Source of the DNA: Saprospiraceae bacterium
GTDB lineage: Bacteria; Bacteroidota; Bacteroidia; Chitinophagales; Saprospiraceae
Assembly (NCBI GenBank): GCA_020628645.1
Contig: JAHDES010000014.1
Span: 1-35,356 of the forward strand
Length of the DNA: 35,356 nucleotides
Direction of reading: 5' to 3'
Below the pieces are notes generated by a model, which saw nothing but the letters and a program-made list of their open reading frames with translations, was not told the origin of the DNA and ran no database searches. Positions 15,266-23,750 of the stretch are shown piece by piece. The translations under genes were made by a program, and so were the position numbers. Positions within the stretch are counted from its first letter, which is position 1, and every line of letters begins with the position of its first letter.

Positions 15266-17179
15266 TTATAGGCTCATTTTTTGATCGATGACCAGTTTGG
15301 CGATTACCATAAGGTAAAAAAAACTATCTGGACGCCAGCCTTCGCTTATGGCTAGTTCTATTCTAGGAACATCCAAGAAATCTGTAGCATTAGCTTGTTT
15401 GGCTTCTTCTAATAATTGCTTGCCTGTACCATCTTTGAATGGGCGTAGATAAGATGCTAATGGTTTGAGAGAACCATTTTTATCGTCTCTTAATCGAACG
15501 GAATCAGGCAAGAAAGGTTTCATCCCTCGACGATAAATACGTCGTGTCATATCAGGCGCAATTTTTTGTTCTACAGGAAGAGAAAGCACATAAGAGACAA
15601 GATCAAGATCAAGCATTGGGTAGCGATATTCTATATTGAAATGAAGCGCCGCTAATTTTTCAGCTTCTATTCTTCTACAAGTATGAAGTCTACAGATATG
15701 ATTGGCTTGGTATTCTTTTAAACTTAAAGGAAAGTTTTCATGGTGGGTGTTGAAATACTGTATTTCTAATGCTTTTTGTAAGTCGGGATTGTTATTAATG
15801 TAGTTTTGATTAAAGTAGTGTCCATTTTTGATAACATTATTTTTATGTTTTTTTTGTAAATGTGTATTGTATTGATAACCAAAATAAGAAGGAGCATTGA
15901 ATCCCGGAATGTATGACGCTATTTTTACACCAAGAGGAGCAAGTAATTTTGGAATATCCCGTTTTCCTTTAAATTTTGAGTTAAAATAACGGATCATATC
16001 CCCTCGCTCCAGATATTCTAAAAAGTACATTCGTGCGAAGGAAGTAACAAGTTCATCCCCTGGAAAGCCTGAGAGCATAGTATCAATACCACGTTCTTTC
16101 GCTTTTAGGAGGAGTTCCCATTCAACGTCTAAATTTTGTGAACGCGAAAAGCCATCAAAGATGGTGGCTTCTTGTATGATTTTATGTCTTATTTTTCTAT
16201 AAGTTGGGGTATCGATACGATTAGCAGTAGTGATATTAGCAAACTCCACTACCGCATCAACTAAGGGATTTTCGTTTTTAAAATTAACCTTATCCACCAT
16301 TGATTCATGTATGGTGTAGGAAAAAGTTTCTATTTCTCTATTATATTTTGAGGTTAGAAGATGCTGTGCCACGGAGCTAATTCCTGATGAATCTAAGCCC
16401 CCACTCAAATGAGACCCAGTCTTCGTGGATCGTTGAAGACGTCGGTCAACAGCTTGTAGAAATAGTTCTTCAAAGTGCTCAATATATTGGTTTTCATCTT
16501 TGTAGAAAGTCGTTTTTTTGGTATCAAATGACCAGTAGGATTGTATGTTTAAGTCCTTATTTTTCCATACCAGATAATGCGCTGGAATAAGTTGTTTGAC
16601 ATGCTTGTACTCGGTAGCATCTCGTTGTACATCATTTCGATAGAATCGATTAACTAGATAAATCCAGTCGGGATATTTATTAATTTCTGGATGATGGACG
16701 ATACTCTTTTTTTGAGTAGCAAAGGCGAAAATTTTGTCATCCAGATAGTAGTGAATACTTTTTATACCAAAATGATCTCGTGCAATGAATAGTTCTTTTT
16801 TATGGTCATCCCAAACAGCAAATGCAAAGGCACCGATAAGATGTTTGACGCAATCTTTTCCAAATTTATAATAGAGCCAAAGGATAATTTCTACATCAGT
16901 GAAAGACGTTTTCAGTTCATTAAATTGCTTGACGAGTGCTGTTTTATTATCAATTCTTGCATCGACTACTATAGAAAGATGTGGATAGTTTTTGTGTTTT
17001 GATATAATTTGTAGGGGAGCATCCTGCGCGCTTGCTAAATGTGCAAAGTATCTATTCTCTTCATAAAGTTGATGTACTTTGTGAGGAGTCCACCAACTCG
17101 TTTTTTTTACAATAACATTGATCGTTTCTTTATGGATGGGTTGACCGTCTATTCTAAAAAAACCAAAAATTGCACTCAT
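15266..17179 (-). CDS. asparagine-synthetase-like peptide cyclase (lasso C-type)
   Basis: A 637-aa cytoplasmic protein. Residues 1-200 are an Ntn-glutaminase-like domain that begins MSAIFGF, so the catalytic Cys2 of true asparagine synthetases is replaced by Ser and glutamine hydrolysis is unlikely. Residues 255-600 are the synthetase domain with the PP-loop SGGLDSSG at 259-266, which activates carboxylates as acyl-adenylates, and a second ATP-site segment MLSGFPGDELV. Lasso cyclases (McjC type) share this pattern and close an isopeptide ring using the peptide's own amine. Here it probably activates an Asp/Glu side chain or C-terminus of the precursors. It is the last gene of the operon running from the ABC transporter. 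Confidence 0.8.
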   Translation of the reverse strand: MSAIFGFFRIDGQPIHKETINVIVKKTSWWTPHKVHQLYEENRYFAHLASAQDAPLQIISKHKNYPHLSIVVDARIDNKTALVKQFNELKTSFTDVEIILWLYYKFGKDCVKHLIGAFAFAVWDDHKKELFIARDHFGIKSIHYYLDDKIFAFATQKKSIVHHPEINKYPDWIYLVNRFYRNDVQRDATEYKHVKQLIPAHYLVWKNKDLNIQSYWSFDTKKTTFYKDENQYIEHFEELFLQAVDRRLQRSTKTGSHLSGGLDSSGISSVAQHLLTSKYNREIETFSYTIHESMVDKVNFKNENPLVDAVVEFANITTANRIDTPTYRKIRHKIIQEATIFDGFSRSQNLDVEWELLLKAKERGIDTMLSGFPGDELVTSFARMYFLEYLERGDMIRYFNSKFKGKRDIPKLLAPLGVKIASYIPGFNAPSYFGYQYNTHLQKKHKNNVIKNGHYFNQNYINNNPDLQKALEIQYFNTHHENFPLSLKEYQANHICRLHTCRRIEAEKLAALHFNIEYRYPMLDLDLVSYVLSLPVEQKIAPDMTRRIYRRGMKPFLPDSVRLRDDKNGSLKPLASYLRPFKDGTGKQLLEEAKQANATDFLDVPRIELAISEGWRPDSFFYLMVIAKLVIDQKMSL

Positions 17180-17229
17180 GGAATATGGACTTAATAAATA
17201 AGAGATTAGGAAGTGAAAACAACTATGAA

Positions 17230-18096
17230 CTACAGATAGTTGAGTTGTTTCATTTGCTCTTGGTGAGCATCTATTACGTTTTGGATTTGTGTAGGGCTTA
17301 GTTCTTTTTCAAATTGACCTGTTTTACCAGAACGGAAAAATTTTTCTGACCGAACATTTTTTTCTCTAAAACCTTTTTCTTTTTCTTGTTTTTGTAATTT
17401 TTTAAAACTAGACATTTTGACGGCTTTTTTAATTGCTGTATCACTAGCCTTTATTTCCAAGCGTTGCACTACATTTTTAAAGGTATTAAATGAATCATGA
17501 AGCATATCTTCATATCGTACCAAAATGACTTCGATATTTTTTTGTTCGTTCCAACTTTTTACATGTCCACTCCAATCAAACATTAATTGTCTAAATTGAG
17601 AATTGGTGTTAATTCCTTTCACTTGTCCGCCTAAATATCCTTTAGGATTATTCATTAATTCTATAGCCTTATCTTTAGTAGTGGCGTTATGATTGGCCAA
17701 AGAAGCGACAATATCTAATGGGTTTCTTACTAGATAAACTGCTTTATGTGTCACTTCAGTAGGAAATATGGGTTGTTGATTATCATTATAGATATAGGCA
17801 TCATGTGCTTTTGTGAAAAGCATGTGCTGACTATTTTTTGCATGTTCTAAAAAGACACTACTAATCATAGCATGTACCTCTTTATCGTTTAACATTCTAC
17901 TATCAATACCGCTGTATCTTTCAAAGGTATGCCGTAAAGAAAAGATACCATCTGTTTTTAAGTGAGCGAGATCTATTTCTCCTTTAAATAAGGCAGAAAT
18001 GAAACACCTAAACCAAGTATTTCCCGATTTTGGATAAGAGGCGAGCCAAACAATCTTTCCTTTATGTTGATTAAGTTGTTTCTGTAAGTATTTCAT
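17230..18096 (-). CDS. PAPS-dependent sulfotransferase
   Basis: A 288-aa cytoplasmic protein with a complete sulfotransferase pattern: the 5'-phosphosulfate loop YPKSGNTWFR at residues 21-30, the 3'-phosphate motif YLVRNPLDIVAS near 125, and the C-terminal RSGKTGQFEKEL loop that binds PAPS. It transfers a sulfuryl group to a hydroxyl or amine. Its start overlaps the kinase stop by 26 bp, so the two are translationally coupled and probably act on the same peptide; Ser, Thr or Tyr residues of the A1/A2 cores are the natural candidates. Sulfotransferases do occur in some lasso-like clusters, but a substrate here is inferred from position only. Confidence 0.82.
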   Translation of the reverse strand: MKYLQKQLNQHKGKIVWLASYPKSGNTWFRCFISALFKGEIDLAHLKTDGIFSLRHTFERYSGIDSRMLNDKEVHAMISSVFLEHAKNSQHMLFTKAHDAYIYNDNQQPIFPTEVTHKAVYLVRNPLDIVASLANHNATTKDKAIELMNNPKGYLGGQVKGINTNSQFRQLMFDWSGHVKSWNEQKNIEVILVRYEDMLHDSFNTFKNVVQRLEIKASDTAIKKAVKMSSFKKLQKQEKEKGFREKNVRSEKFFRSGKTGQFEKELSPTQIQNVIDAHQEQMKQLNYL

Positions 18097-19006
18097 CCTT
18101 GATGTAATTGGAAAATTCTGACAGAGAGGTTAATTGTGACCGATCTATCTTATAAAAATTAGCATGTTTGGCAACCAACCCACTAAATTTGAAGAGATGT
18201 TGATCTTTAGCAACAACTCTTGCAATATGATGAGAATGCATGACACTTCTAGAAAAATTGATTTTCTTGAAACCTGTAATTTTTTCAGTGGATAAATCAA
18301 TTTTATCATTGATTACACTGATGAAATTAATCGTTTTCACTTTTTTGAATTGTTTACAGGCGTAACGATTGAAGTTTAAATTGTATTTGTGAATCCCTTT
18401 TCGGATAAGTTGGGGTTTATATTTTTTTATATTCTTATCAAGTTGAGGAAAAACATTTTGCCACAATTTACAAGTGTTATCTAAACATTTTGTAACAAAG
18501 GACTGCTCCGTTTCATCCCACTTCAAGAGGCACAAATTATCACTCACAAATTGACACTCATGCTTGATACATAAGTTTGCTGCTAATGAAGACTTCCCAT
18601 TACCTCTTTGGGAAGTAAATAGATGAACCCCATCTTTAGTGGCAACAGCAGAAGCATGAACGAGAAAATATTCATTACTAATCAGTAAAATGGGCAAGAT
18701 GTTTTCTTGCAAAAAATAGCTAATTGCTTTTGGTTTTATAGGCTTATAAGGTTCAATGATGATTTTATCCTTACCATAGATGGCATATTTTGCAATAGAA
18801 GGAATATCTTGGATATAACAATTACTATTGTAGGTATGAAATTTTGTATAAACCGTTTTGGGTAAATTTGGAGCAATGGGATCTATTTTTCCCAGATTAA
18901 TTTCAACATCAGGGCGTACATAGGATTTTTTACGTTTCAAATGATGCCACTCAAAATCTGTATTTGCCTTTAAACCATATAAGTTGTAACCATTCATTGT
19001 AACCAA
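18071..19006 (-). CDS. HprK-like kinase 1 of the RiPP cluster
   Basis: A 311-aa protein resembling HPr-kinase-like proteins of lasso clusters (PadeK/ThcoK type). Residues 115-140 read FLVHASAVATKDGVHLF and then a P-loop QRGNGKSS. The following acidic motif is FVSDNLCLLKWD, where the second Asp seen in the paralogue (SDD at 22220s) is replaced by Asn. In paeninodin biosynthesis such kinases phosphorylate the C-terminal Ser of the precursor, and both precursors here end in Ser. The Asp-to-Asn change could alter or abolish catalysis. It lies 9 bp after the PqqD gene and overlaps the sulfotransferase by 26 bp. MNGYN at residue 4 is an alternative start. Confidence 0.75.
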   Translation of the reverse strand: MVTMNGYNLYGLKANTDFEWHHLKRKKSYVRPDVEINLGKIDPIAPNLPKTVYTKFHTYNSNCYIQDIPSIAKYAIYGKDKIIIEPYKPIKPKAISYFLQENILPILLISNEYFLVHASAVATKDGVHLFTSQRGNGKSSLAANLCIKHECQFVSDNLCLLKWDETEQSFVTKCLDNTCKLWQNVFPQLDKNIKKYKPQLIRKGIHKYNLNFNRYACKQFKKVKTINFISVINDKIDLSTEKITGFKKINFSRSVMHSHHIARVVAKDQHLFKFSGLVAKHANFYKIDRSQLTSLSEFSNYIKDEILTETT

Positions 19007-19015
19007 TTGGAAAAT

Positions 19016-19324
19016 TTAGTTTTTTTCAATTATTAGTACTTGGCGTGCACACATGTTCAAAATAACTTGTAGTGTTTGTCTTCTACAAATGTCTTCGTCT
19101 ACATCATAAATCTTCAAAAGCTCTTGTACGATATTGACATAATTATTGGGTTGCTCCAGCAAATTCCATATTTCAGTAGAAGTACCGTTTAATCCCCAAT
19201 AGGAACCATTGAGTACATTCATCATTACGGCTTCTCCATCTACTTCTGTGATCAAGAAATCCTCCTCATTACGTTTAAATACAGTTTCCTCTGTTACGTT
19301 TATTTTTTTTACTTTCTTTGCCAT
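19016..19324 (-). CDS. PqqD/B1-type leader-recognition protein
   Basis: The ATG at 19324 (MAKKVKKINV) is preferred to a TTG at 19348; it gives 102 aa, a typical size for the family. The signature is EAVMMNVLNGSYWGLNGTST followed by EIWNLL, and ends with a winged-helix-like segment. PqqD/B1 proteins bind the precursor leader through its YxxPxL-type motif and present it to the B2 protease and cyclase; the WxxPxI motifs of A1 and A2 fit this. It is 69 bp downstream of the ABC transporter in the same operon. Confidence 0.82.
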   Translation of the reverse strand: MAKKVKKINVTEETVFKRNEEDFLITEVDGEAVMMNVLNGSYWGLNGTSTEIWNLLEQPNNYVNIVQELLKIYDVDEDICRRQTLQVILNMCARQVLIIEKN

Positions 19325-19392
19325 GGTTTTGCTAATTTTTAGACTCAAAATTAAAGGTATAAGGATAATTTTGAATGCATTTTTAGTACGAA

Positions 19393-21180
19393 TTAATCTG
19401 TATTTTGTTTACTGAACATCTCTCTGTACAAGCCATTTTTATTGATTAATTCACTATGACTGCCTTGTTCCACCAATTGTCCTTGATCCATGACTAGTAT
19501 TTTATCAGCCATGGTAAGATTATAGACACGATGAGTAATTAAAATCAGAATTTTATCTTTAGCTACTTTTTTAAAATTGTTAAATATGTTATCTTCTGAA
19601 ATTGGGTCGATAAAACTGGTAGGTTCATCTAATACAATAATGTCACCATTTTTATAGAATGCTCTAGATAATGCTAGTTTTTGAGCTTGTCCAGAACTCA
19701 ACTGATGGCCATCCTTAAATGCTCTACCAAGTTGCGTTTCATATTTTAAAGGTAAGCGACTAATAAATTTATCTGCTTCTGCTAATTCTGCTGCCCATTT
19801 TATTTTTTCAGGATTTTCAGGTTCAAAGACATTGGCTAGGGTGATATTTTCTTTTATTTTTAAAGCATAAGTGGAATAGCCCTGAAAAATAACTGTAATC
19901 TTTCGTCTCAATTCTTCAACTAAGAAATCTTTAACGTTGGTATCATTGTAAGCAACTGCTCCACCAGAAGGATCATATAAACGGTTGATAAGTTTGATAA
20001 GTGTTGTTTTACCAGAGCCATTTTCACCTACTACAGCAATAATTTGTCCTTTTTCTGCTGTAAAATTAATATCTTTTAACACCTCTTTTGTTGTACCAGG
20101 ATAGGTGAAATGTAAATCTTTAACCTCAAGTTTTTTTATTTTTTCAGGAATAGGAGAAGGACTTATAGGGTCTTGTACTTTTTTCTCGGTATATAAAAAT
20201 TCAAATAGATAATTAAGCGTTAATTTTTGCTTGTGCAATCCAATAGCAGAATTCATTAGACCTGCTACATTTCCTTGCCCTTTTTGAAATGCCAGATAAT
20301 AAAGTGATATATCCCCAACTGTCATATTGCCCTCTATGGCCTTGTAAACGATGAATCCTAAAGCTGATAACATGGCAATAACTTCTGCAGATTGTGCAAA
20401 ACTAACCCATCGTAATTGTTCAAGATATAATTCACGTCTCTCTTTGCGCAAAAAAGCGGCTAAGTCGAGAAATTTTCGTAATAAATAATGCCCATAAGCA
20501 AACATTCTAACCTCAAATGCAGTACCCCCACCTGTAAGTACTCCCTTATAGTAGCCTGCAATTCGACTGGGCTGTGTTTGTGCTTCTTTTAAATCGATTA
20601 ATTTTTCAGAATACAAAAAACGGACATAGGCGGCTGGGAGTGTGATGATAAAAAGAATAAAGAAAATAGACCAATGTAGCGTAAATAAAATACCAATAAT
20701 AGCAAGTAAGGTAATGAGATTTTGGAAAAAACTGGTTACTCCTCCTAATACTGAAAGGGGTTTGGTTCCTCCTTGCCCCATTGCTCGGGCAAATTTATCG
20801 TGATAGGTATCGGAGTCATAAAATTCTATATCTATATCTAAGGATTTTTTTATCATCATTGCAGCCATATAATCTGTAATTATATCCGCTTGAATAGAAT
20901 TATTATAAGCTGCCACATTTTTGATGAAAATAGAGAACAATGCTAGAGCTGCCATTCCTATAATGATATAGATAACATGCTGTACATCAACAGCTTGTCC
21001 AGTTGCAAAAGCATCAAGTAATAATTTGAAAAGATAAAGAGGAATTAAGGGTAATAAAGCCGTAAGTACAACCAACGAAATACGGATGATCGTATGTCTT
21101 TTGCTTGCTTCCCAAACAATTTTAAGGGTGTCAATGATAACTTGTATCTCAAATATATCTTTAGGAAGCTCTCTAGCCAT
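19393..21180 (-). CDS. ABC exporter for the peptide (lasso D-type)
   Basis: A 595-aa half-transporter. Residues 20-320 form the transmembrane domain with about six hydrophobic segments (VVLTALLPLIPLYLFKLLLD first). Residues 345-590 are the nucleotide-binding domain: Walker A GENGSGKTT, a Q-loop in VIFQGYS, signature LSSGQAQKLALSRA, Walker B IIVLDEPTS and the switch His in LITHRV. There is no N-terminal C39 peptidase, so leader removal must be done by another enzyme, presumably the B2 protein. It would export the modified peptide across the inner membrane. It is the first gene of the minus-strand operon and diverges from the B2 gene over 150 bp. Confidence 0.85.
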   Translation of the reverse strand: MARELPKDIFEIQVIIDTLKIVWEASKRHTIIRISLVVLTALLPLIPLYLFKLLLDAFATGQAVDVQHVIYIIIGMAALALFSIFIKNVAAYNNSIQADIITDYMAAMMIKKSLDIDIEFYDSDTYHDKFARAMGQGGTKPLSVLGGVTSFFQNLITLLAIIGILFTLHWSIFFILFIITLPAAYVRFLYSEKLIDLKEAQTQPSRIAGYYKGVLTGGGTAFEVRMFAYGHYLLRKFLDLAAFLRKERRELYLEQLRWVSFAQSAEVIAMLSALGFIVYKAIEGNMTVGDISLYYLAFQKGQGNVAGLMNSAIGLHKQKLTLNYLFEFLYTEKKVQDPISPSPIPEKIKKLEVKDLHFTYPGTTKEVLKDINFTAEKGQIIAVVGENGSGKTTLIKLINRLYDPSGGAVAYNDTNVKDFLVEELRRKITVIFQGYSTYALKIKENITLANVFEPENPEKIKWAAELAEADKFISRLPLKYETQLGRAFKDGHQLSSGQAQKLALSRAFYKNGDIIVLDEPTSFIDPISEDNIFNNFKKVAKDKILILITHRVYNLTMADKILVMDQGQLVEQGSHSELINKNGLYREMFSKQNTD

Positions 21181-21261
21181 CGGTTGTATATACGTTCATG
21201 TGAATGCTAAGTACTAAATAAAAGTTGTTACTTTATTTTTTACTTTAGATATGATATGGTA

Positions 21262-21293
21262 TTGCAAAAATCGTCCCAATATACGTACTTTTG
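21262..21293 (+). promoter_or_regulatory. candidate promoter of the B2/kinase 2 unit
   Basis: TACTTTTG at 21286-21293 matches the Bacteroidota -7 consensus TAnnTTTG, with TTG at 21262-21264 as the -33 element 21 bp upstream. It lies 38 bp before the GTG start of the B2 gene. Spacing and match are good. Confidence 0.5.
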
Positions 21294-21330
21294 TACTTAT
21301 TTGCCAGTTCAAAAATTAATTCCATAATAG

Positions 21331-21771
21331 GTGTCTGAGAAAAAAATCAAACTTCCACTTAATCGACCTTGGCTTTTGTTTAAAGCTTATATTTTATCTT
21401 TGTACTATCAATTTACTTTGAAGGGTAACAACTTTCAAGCAATAAAATCCTTGCATAATTTATTGGATGAAGATATTATACATGACTATAATGATGAGCA
21501 AAAAGTGAAAATACAACAAATAGCTGGAGCAATTAAAACGATAGAGAAAAAAGCACCGTGGAATCCCAAATGCTATAATCTTGCTTTATTGGCTAGAAAA
21601 TTGTTAAAACAAAATGATATACCTAATGTCCTGAAAATAGGCTTTCGAAAAAGAAATAATACAATAGAAGGTCATGCTTGGGTTAGATGTAATAATGTAG
21701 TCATAAGTGGTTATCTTCCTGATCTAAGAACCTATAAACCTTTAAAACCCATCAAGAATCAGTCAATATAA
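21331..21771 (+). CDS. lasso-type B2 leader peptidase (transglutaminase-like)
   Basis: A 146-aa protein starting with GTG. It matches the lasso-peptide B2 family: NPKCYNLALLARKLL carries the catalytic Cys81, and IEGHAWVRC carries the catalytic His115; an Asp at 131 may be the third residue. B2 proteins are cysteine proteases that cut the leader off the precursor after B1 binding. Here B1 (PqqD) and B2 are separate genes on divergent transcripts, as in many non-proteobacterial lasso clusters. The following kinase frame begins before this gene's stop and has no normal start codon, so coupled translation or frameshifting is possible. Confidence 0.8.
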   Translation: MSEKKIKLPLNRPWLLFKAYILSLYYQFTLKGNNFQAIKSLHNLLDEDIIHDYNDEQKVKIQQIAGAIKTIEKKAPWNPKCYNLALLARKLLKQNDIPNVLKIGFRKRNNTIEGHAWVRCNNVVISGYLPDLRTYKPLKPIKNQSI

Positions 21772-22708
21772 TTTCCATAATGCATTTGGAGTCATCATCC
21801 GTTCTTCTATAAATCTAGAGTTTATAAAGCGTACTGATCCTGTCGATACCCACCATATTCATTTAGAAGAAGGTAAAGCCGTAGCTTTGGATGAGAATAT
21901 GGATGATGTCCTTACCCGTAAAAATGGTGATTTTATATTGCAATGTGGCTCTCACGATTTTTTTATGCAAATCGAAAATGTCGCTAAATATTCCATCATA
22001 AATAGAGAAAAAGCTTTTATAGAATTAGTAGAAAAGAGTACGATTGAAGAAGCACTACCGTATTTTTATGGGACTGTTCTGACCGTCATTTTGCATATGA
22101 ATATGCGTTTTCCCATACATGCTTCAGCAGTGCTAAGTAAAGATGGATTAAATCTTTTTTGTGCAGCATCTGGAACTGGTAAGTCTACGCTAGCTTTCAA
22201 TTTGTTTAAAAAAGGATATCCGCTTTTTTCAGATGATAAATGCGTATTGAAATGGGATTATGTACTCAAAAAATTTACTTCTATTCCATCTGTACGTGCT
22301 GTACGGCTTTGGCAAGATGCTATAGATAAATTAGAACGCCCTGATGATCTTCAAAATGGCACAGAAGTTATAGCAAAAAAAGATAAATATCAATTCAATT
22401 TAGATGATGGCATGTACGATCGTATTCATATGGTCAATAAAATATTTGTTATTCGAAAAGTTAAAGATTTAGATCAAATTACTATTCGTCCGCTTCGTCC
22501 TAAAGAAAAAATTCAAGCCATTCGTAACCAAATTCATCGACCCGGACTTGTCATTGGAGAGGATATTAAGAAACGGCACCAAAAATTTGTCAATAATGCT
22601 GCTCGTTTGATTCCGATCTTTTTTGTTCGTCGACCAGAAAATGTGCCAGTAGAAAAATTTGTAGCTTTTATGCAACGATTTATTGGTGAAACACCTAATT
22701 GGGAGTAA
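21758..22708 (+). CDS. HprK-like kinase 2 of the RiPP cluster, start codon abnormal
   Basis: The catalytic part has a perfect P-loop, ASGTGKST, and the acidic motif LFSDDKCVLKWD, preceded by FPIHASAVLSKDGLNL, so this paralogue looks active. The first ATG/GTG/TTG in frame is TTG at 21887, but the frame is coding-like far upstream: YNFHNAFGVII (from 21767) aligns with YNLYGLKAN of kinase 1. The frame is open back to 21746 and contains no usual start. An ATC at 21758 gives 316 aa, close to the 311 of kinase 1, and overlaps the B2 gene by 14 bp. Alternatives are a +1 frameshift out of the B2 gene (a ccca sequence at 21748-21751) or a start-codon mutation. Role: phosphorylation of the precursor, probably its C-terminal Ser. 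Confidence 0.7.
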   Translation: MSQYNFHNAFGVIIRSSINLEFIKRTDPVDTHHIHLEEGKAVALDENMDDVLTRKNGDFILQCGSHDFFMQIENVAKYSIINREKAFIELVEKSTIEEALPYFYGTVLTVILHMNMRFPIHASAVLSKDGLNLFCAASGTGKSTLAFNLFKKGYPLFSDDKCVLKWDYVLKKFTSIPSVRAVRLWQDAIDKLERPDDLQNGTEVIAKKDKYQFNLDDGMYDRIHMVNKIFVIRKVKDLDQITIRPLRPKEKIQAIRNQIHRPGLVIGEDIKKRHQKFVNNAARLIPIFFVRRPENVPVEKFVAFMQRFIGETPNWE

Positions 22709-23627
22709 GTAAAACACCACATTTTCCTAGACGACTTGTTCCTTTTGCAAGTGTTGTTATTTGAGTATTGCTGTTAAAAGCATCTGCTGCACAACTCATG
22801 GGTTCTATGGCTATGGATGCTCGCCCGTCAGGAATGAATAGCTGAATATAGTCAAAAGGAACTGCTTCTTGCCAATATTTTAAACGATAGTTCTGATCTT
22901 GTAAAAATAGTTCTATTCGTCCTTTTTCTTTCTCATATTTAAAACCCGTGTCTAATTTTGTAAGCCCTATTTCTTTGGGCATATCAAAAGCTGAATACAA
23001 TTGAAGTTCGCCTGTTGGAAGCATACGATCATCTATCTCAAGTTGATGAAGAGGGGGTAATTGTAATTTTAAGTCATTTACAATCGAAGTAGAAAGTTTA
23101 AAATAAGGATGCCATCCCATTCCAATAGGAATTGGAAATGTTTCAAGATTAGTAATTTCTAAAGCTACCTCAAATACATGATTACTTTTAATGGTATATT
23201 CTACCCGCATACGAAAAGAAAAAGGATAATAAGAAAGATGCCCATTATAATGATAAACTAGACTTATACAAGCTTCATCTGCCAAACAATGAATTTCTTC
23301 TATTTCAAAAGGTTTATCATAAATGAAGCCGTGTAAAGCATTTTGAGTATTGGTGTCATTAATAGGAAATTGGTAAGTTTTCCCCTCAAATGTAAATTTG
23401 CCATCTTGTAAGCGATTGGGAAAGGGAGCAAGGAGCGCACTTTTGTAATAAAAATTAGTTTCAAGTTCTTCTTGATTTTGATAAGCATCTAAAATAGCTT
23501 GCCCATTAAGTTGTACATCAATTAATACCGCACCATGTTCAGGAATACAACGAAACGAATTTCCATTTGTATGATGAACTAAAATACCTTCTTTTCCCAA
23601 ACAATCAATCTTACTATATTGAAACAT
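22695..23627 (-). CDS. aldose 1-epimerase family protein
   Basis: A 310-aa cytoplasmic protein of the GalM/YeaD-like galactose-mutarotase fold. Conserved signatures are the NRLQDGKFTFEGKTYQFP segment (Arg in substrate binding), a His in NALHGF, a second His in GMGWHPYFKL, and the catalytic base Glu in IAIEPMS. It interconverts alpha and beta anomers of an aldose. Its 3' end overlaps the convergent kinase 2 gene by 14 bp, marking the right border of the RiPP region. It is probably not part of peptide biosynthesis. Confidence 0.88.
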   Translation of the reverse strand: MFQYSKIDCLGKEGILVHHTNGNSFRCIPEHGAVLIDVQLNGQAILDAYQNQEELETNFYYKSALLAPFPNRLQDGKFTFEGKTYQFPINDTNTQNALHGFIYDKPFEIEEIHCLADEACISLVYHYNGHLSYYPFSFRMRVEYTIKSNHVFEVALEITNLETFPIPIGMGWHPYFKLSTSIVNDLKLQLPPLHQLEIDDRMLPTGELQLYSAFDMPKEIGLTKLDTGFKYEKEKGRIELFLQDQNYRLKYWQEAVPFDYIQLFIPDGRASIAIEPMSCAADAFNSNTQITTLAKGTSRLGKCGVLLTPN

Positions 23628-23750
23628 GATATCTCTAAAATTTTAGCGAAAATAGTAAATTTCTACTAACGTATTTAGGGTATTTTTTACTTTAAAATTG
23701 ATGATCCAACAGAATAGCCGTATCTTAACTAGACCATAATTAACAAAACT

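Noticed and set aside
19393-21180. C39 peptidase-type exporter for the GG-leader peptide at 28616
   Set aside because: The transporter has no N-terminal C39 peptidase domain and belongs to the PqqD operon about 7.5 kb away.
21780-21812. ATG at 21780 as the start of kinase 2
   Set aside because: It is in a different frame and meets a stop after ten codons.
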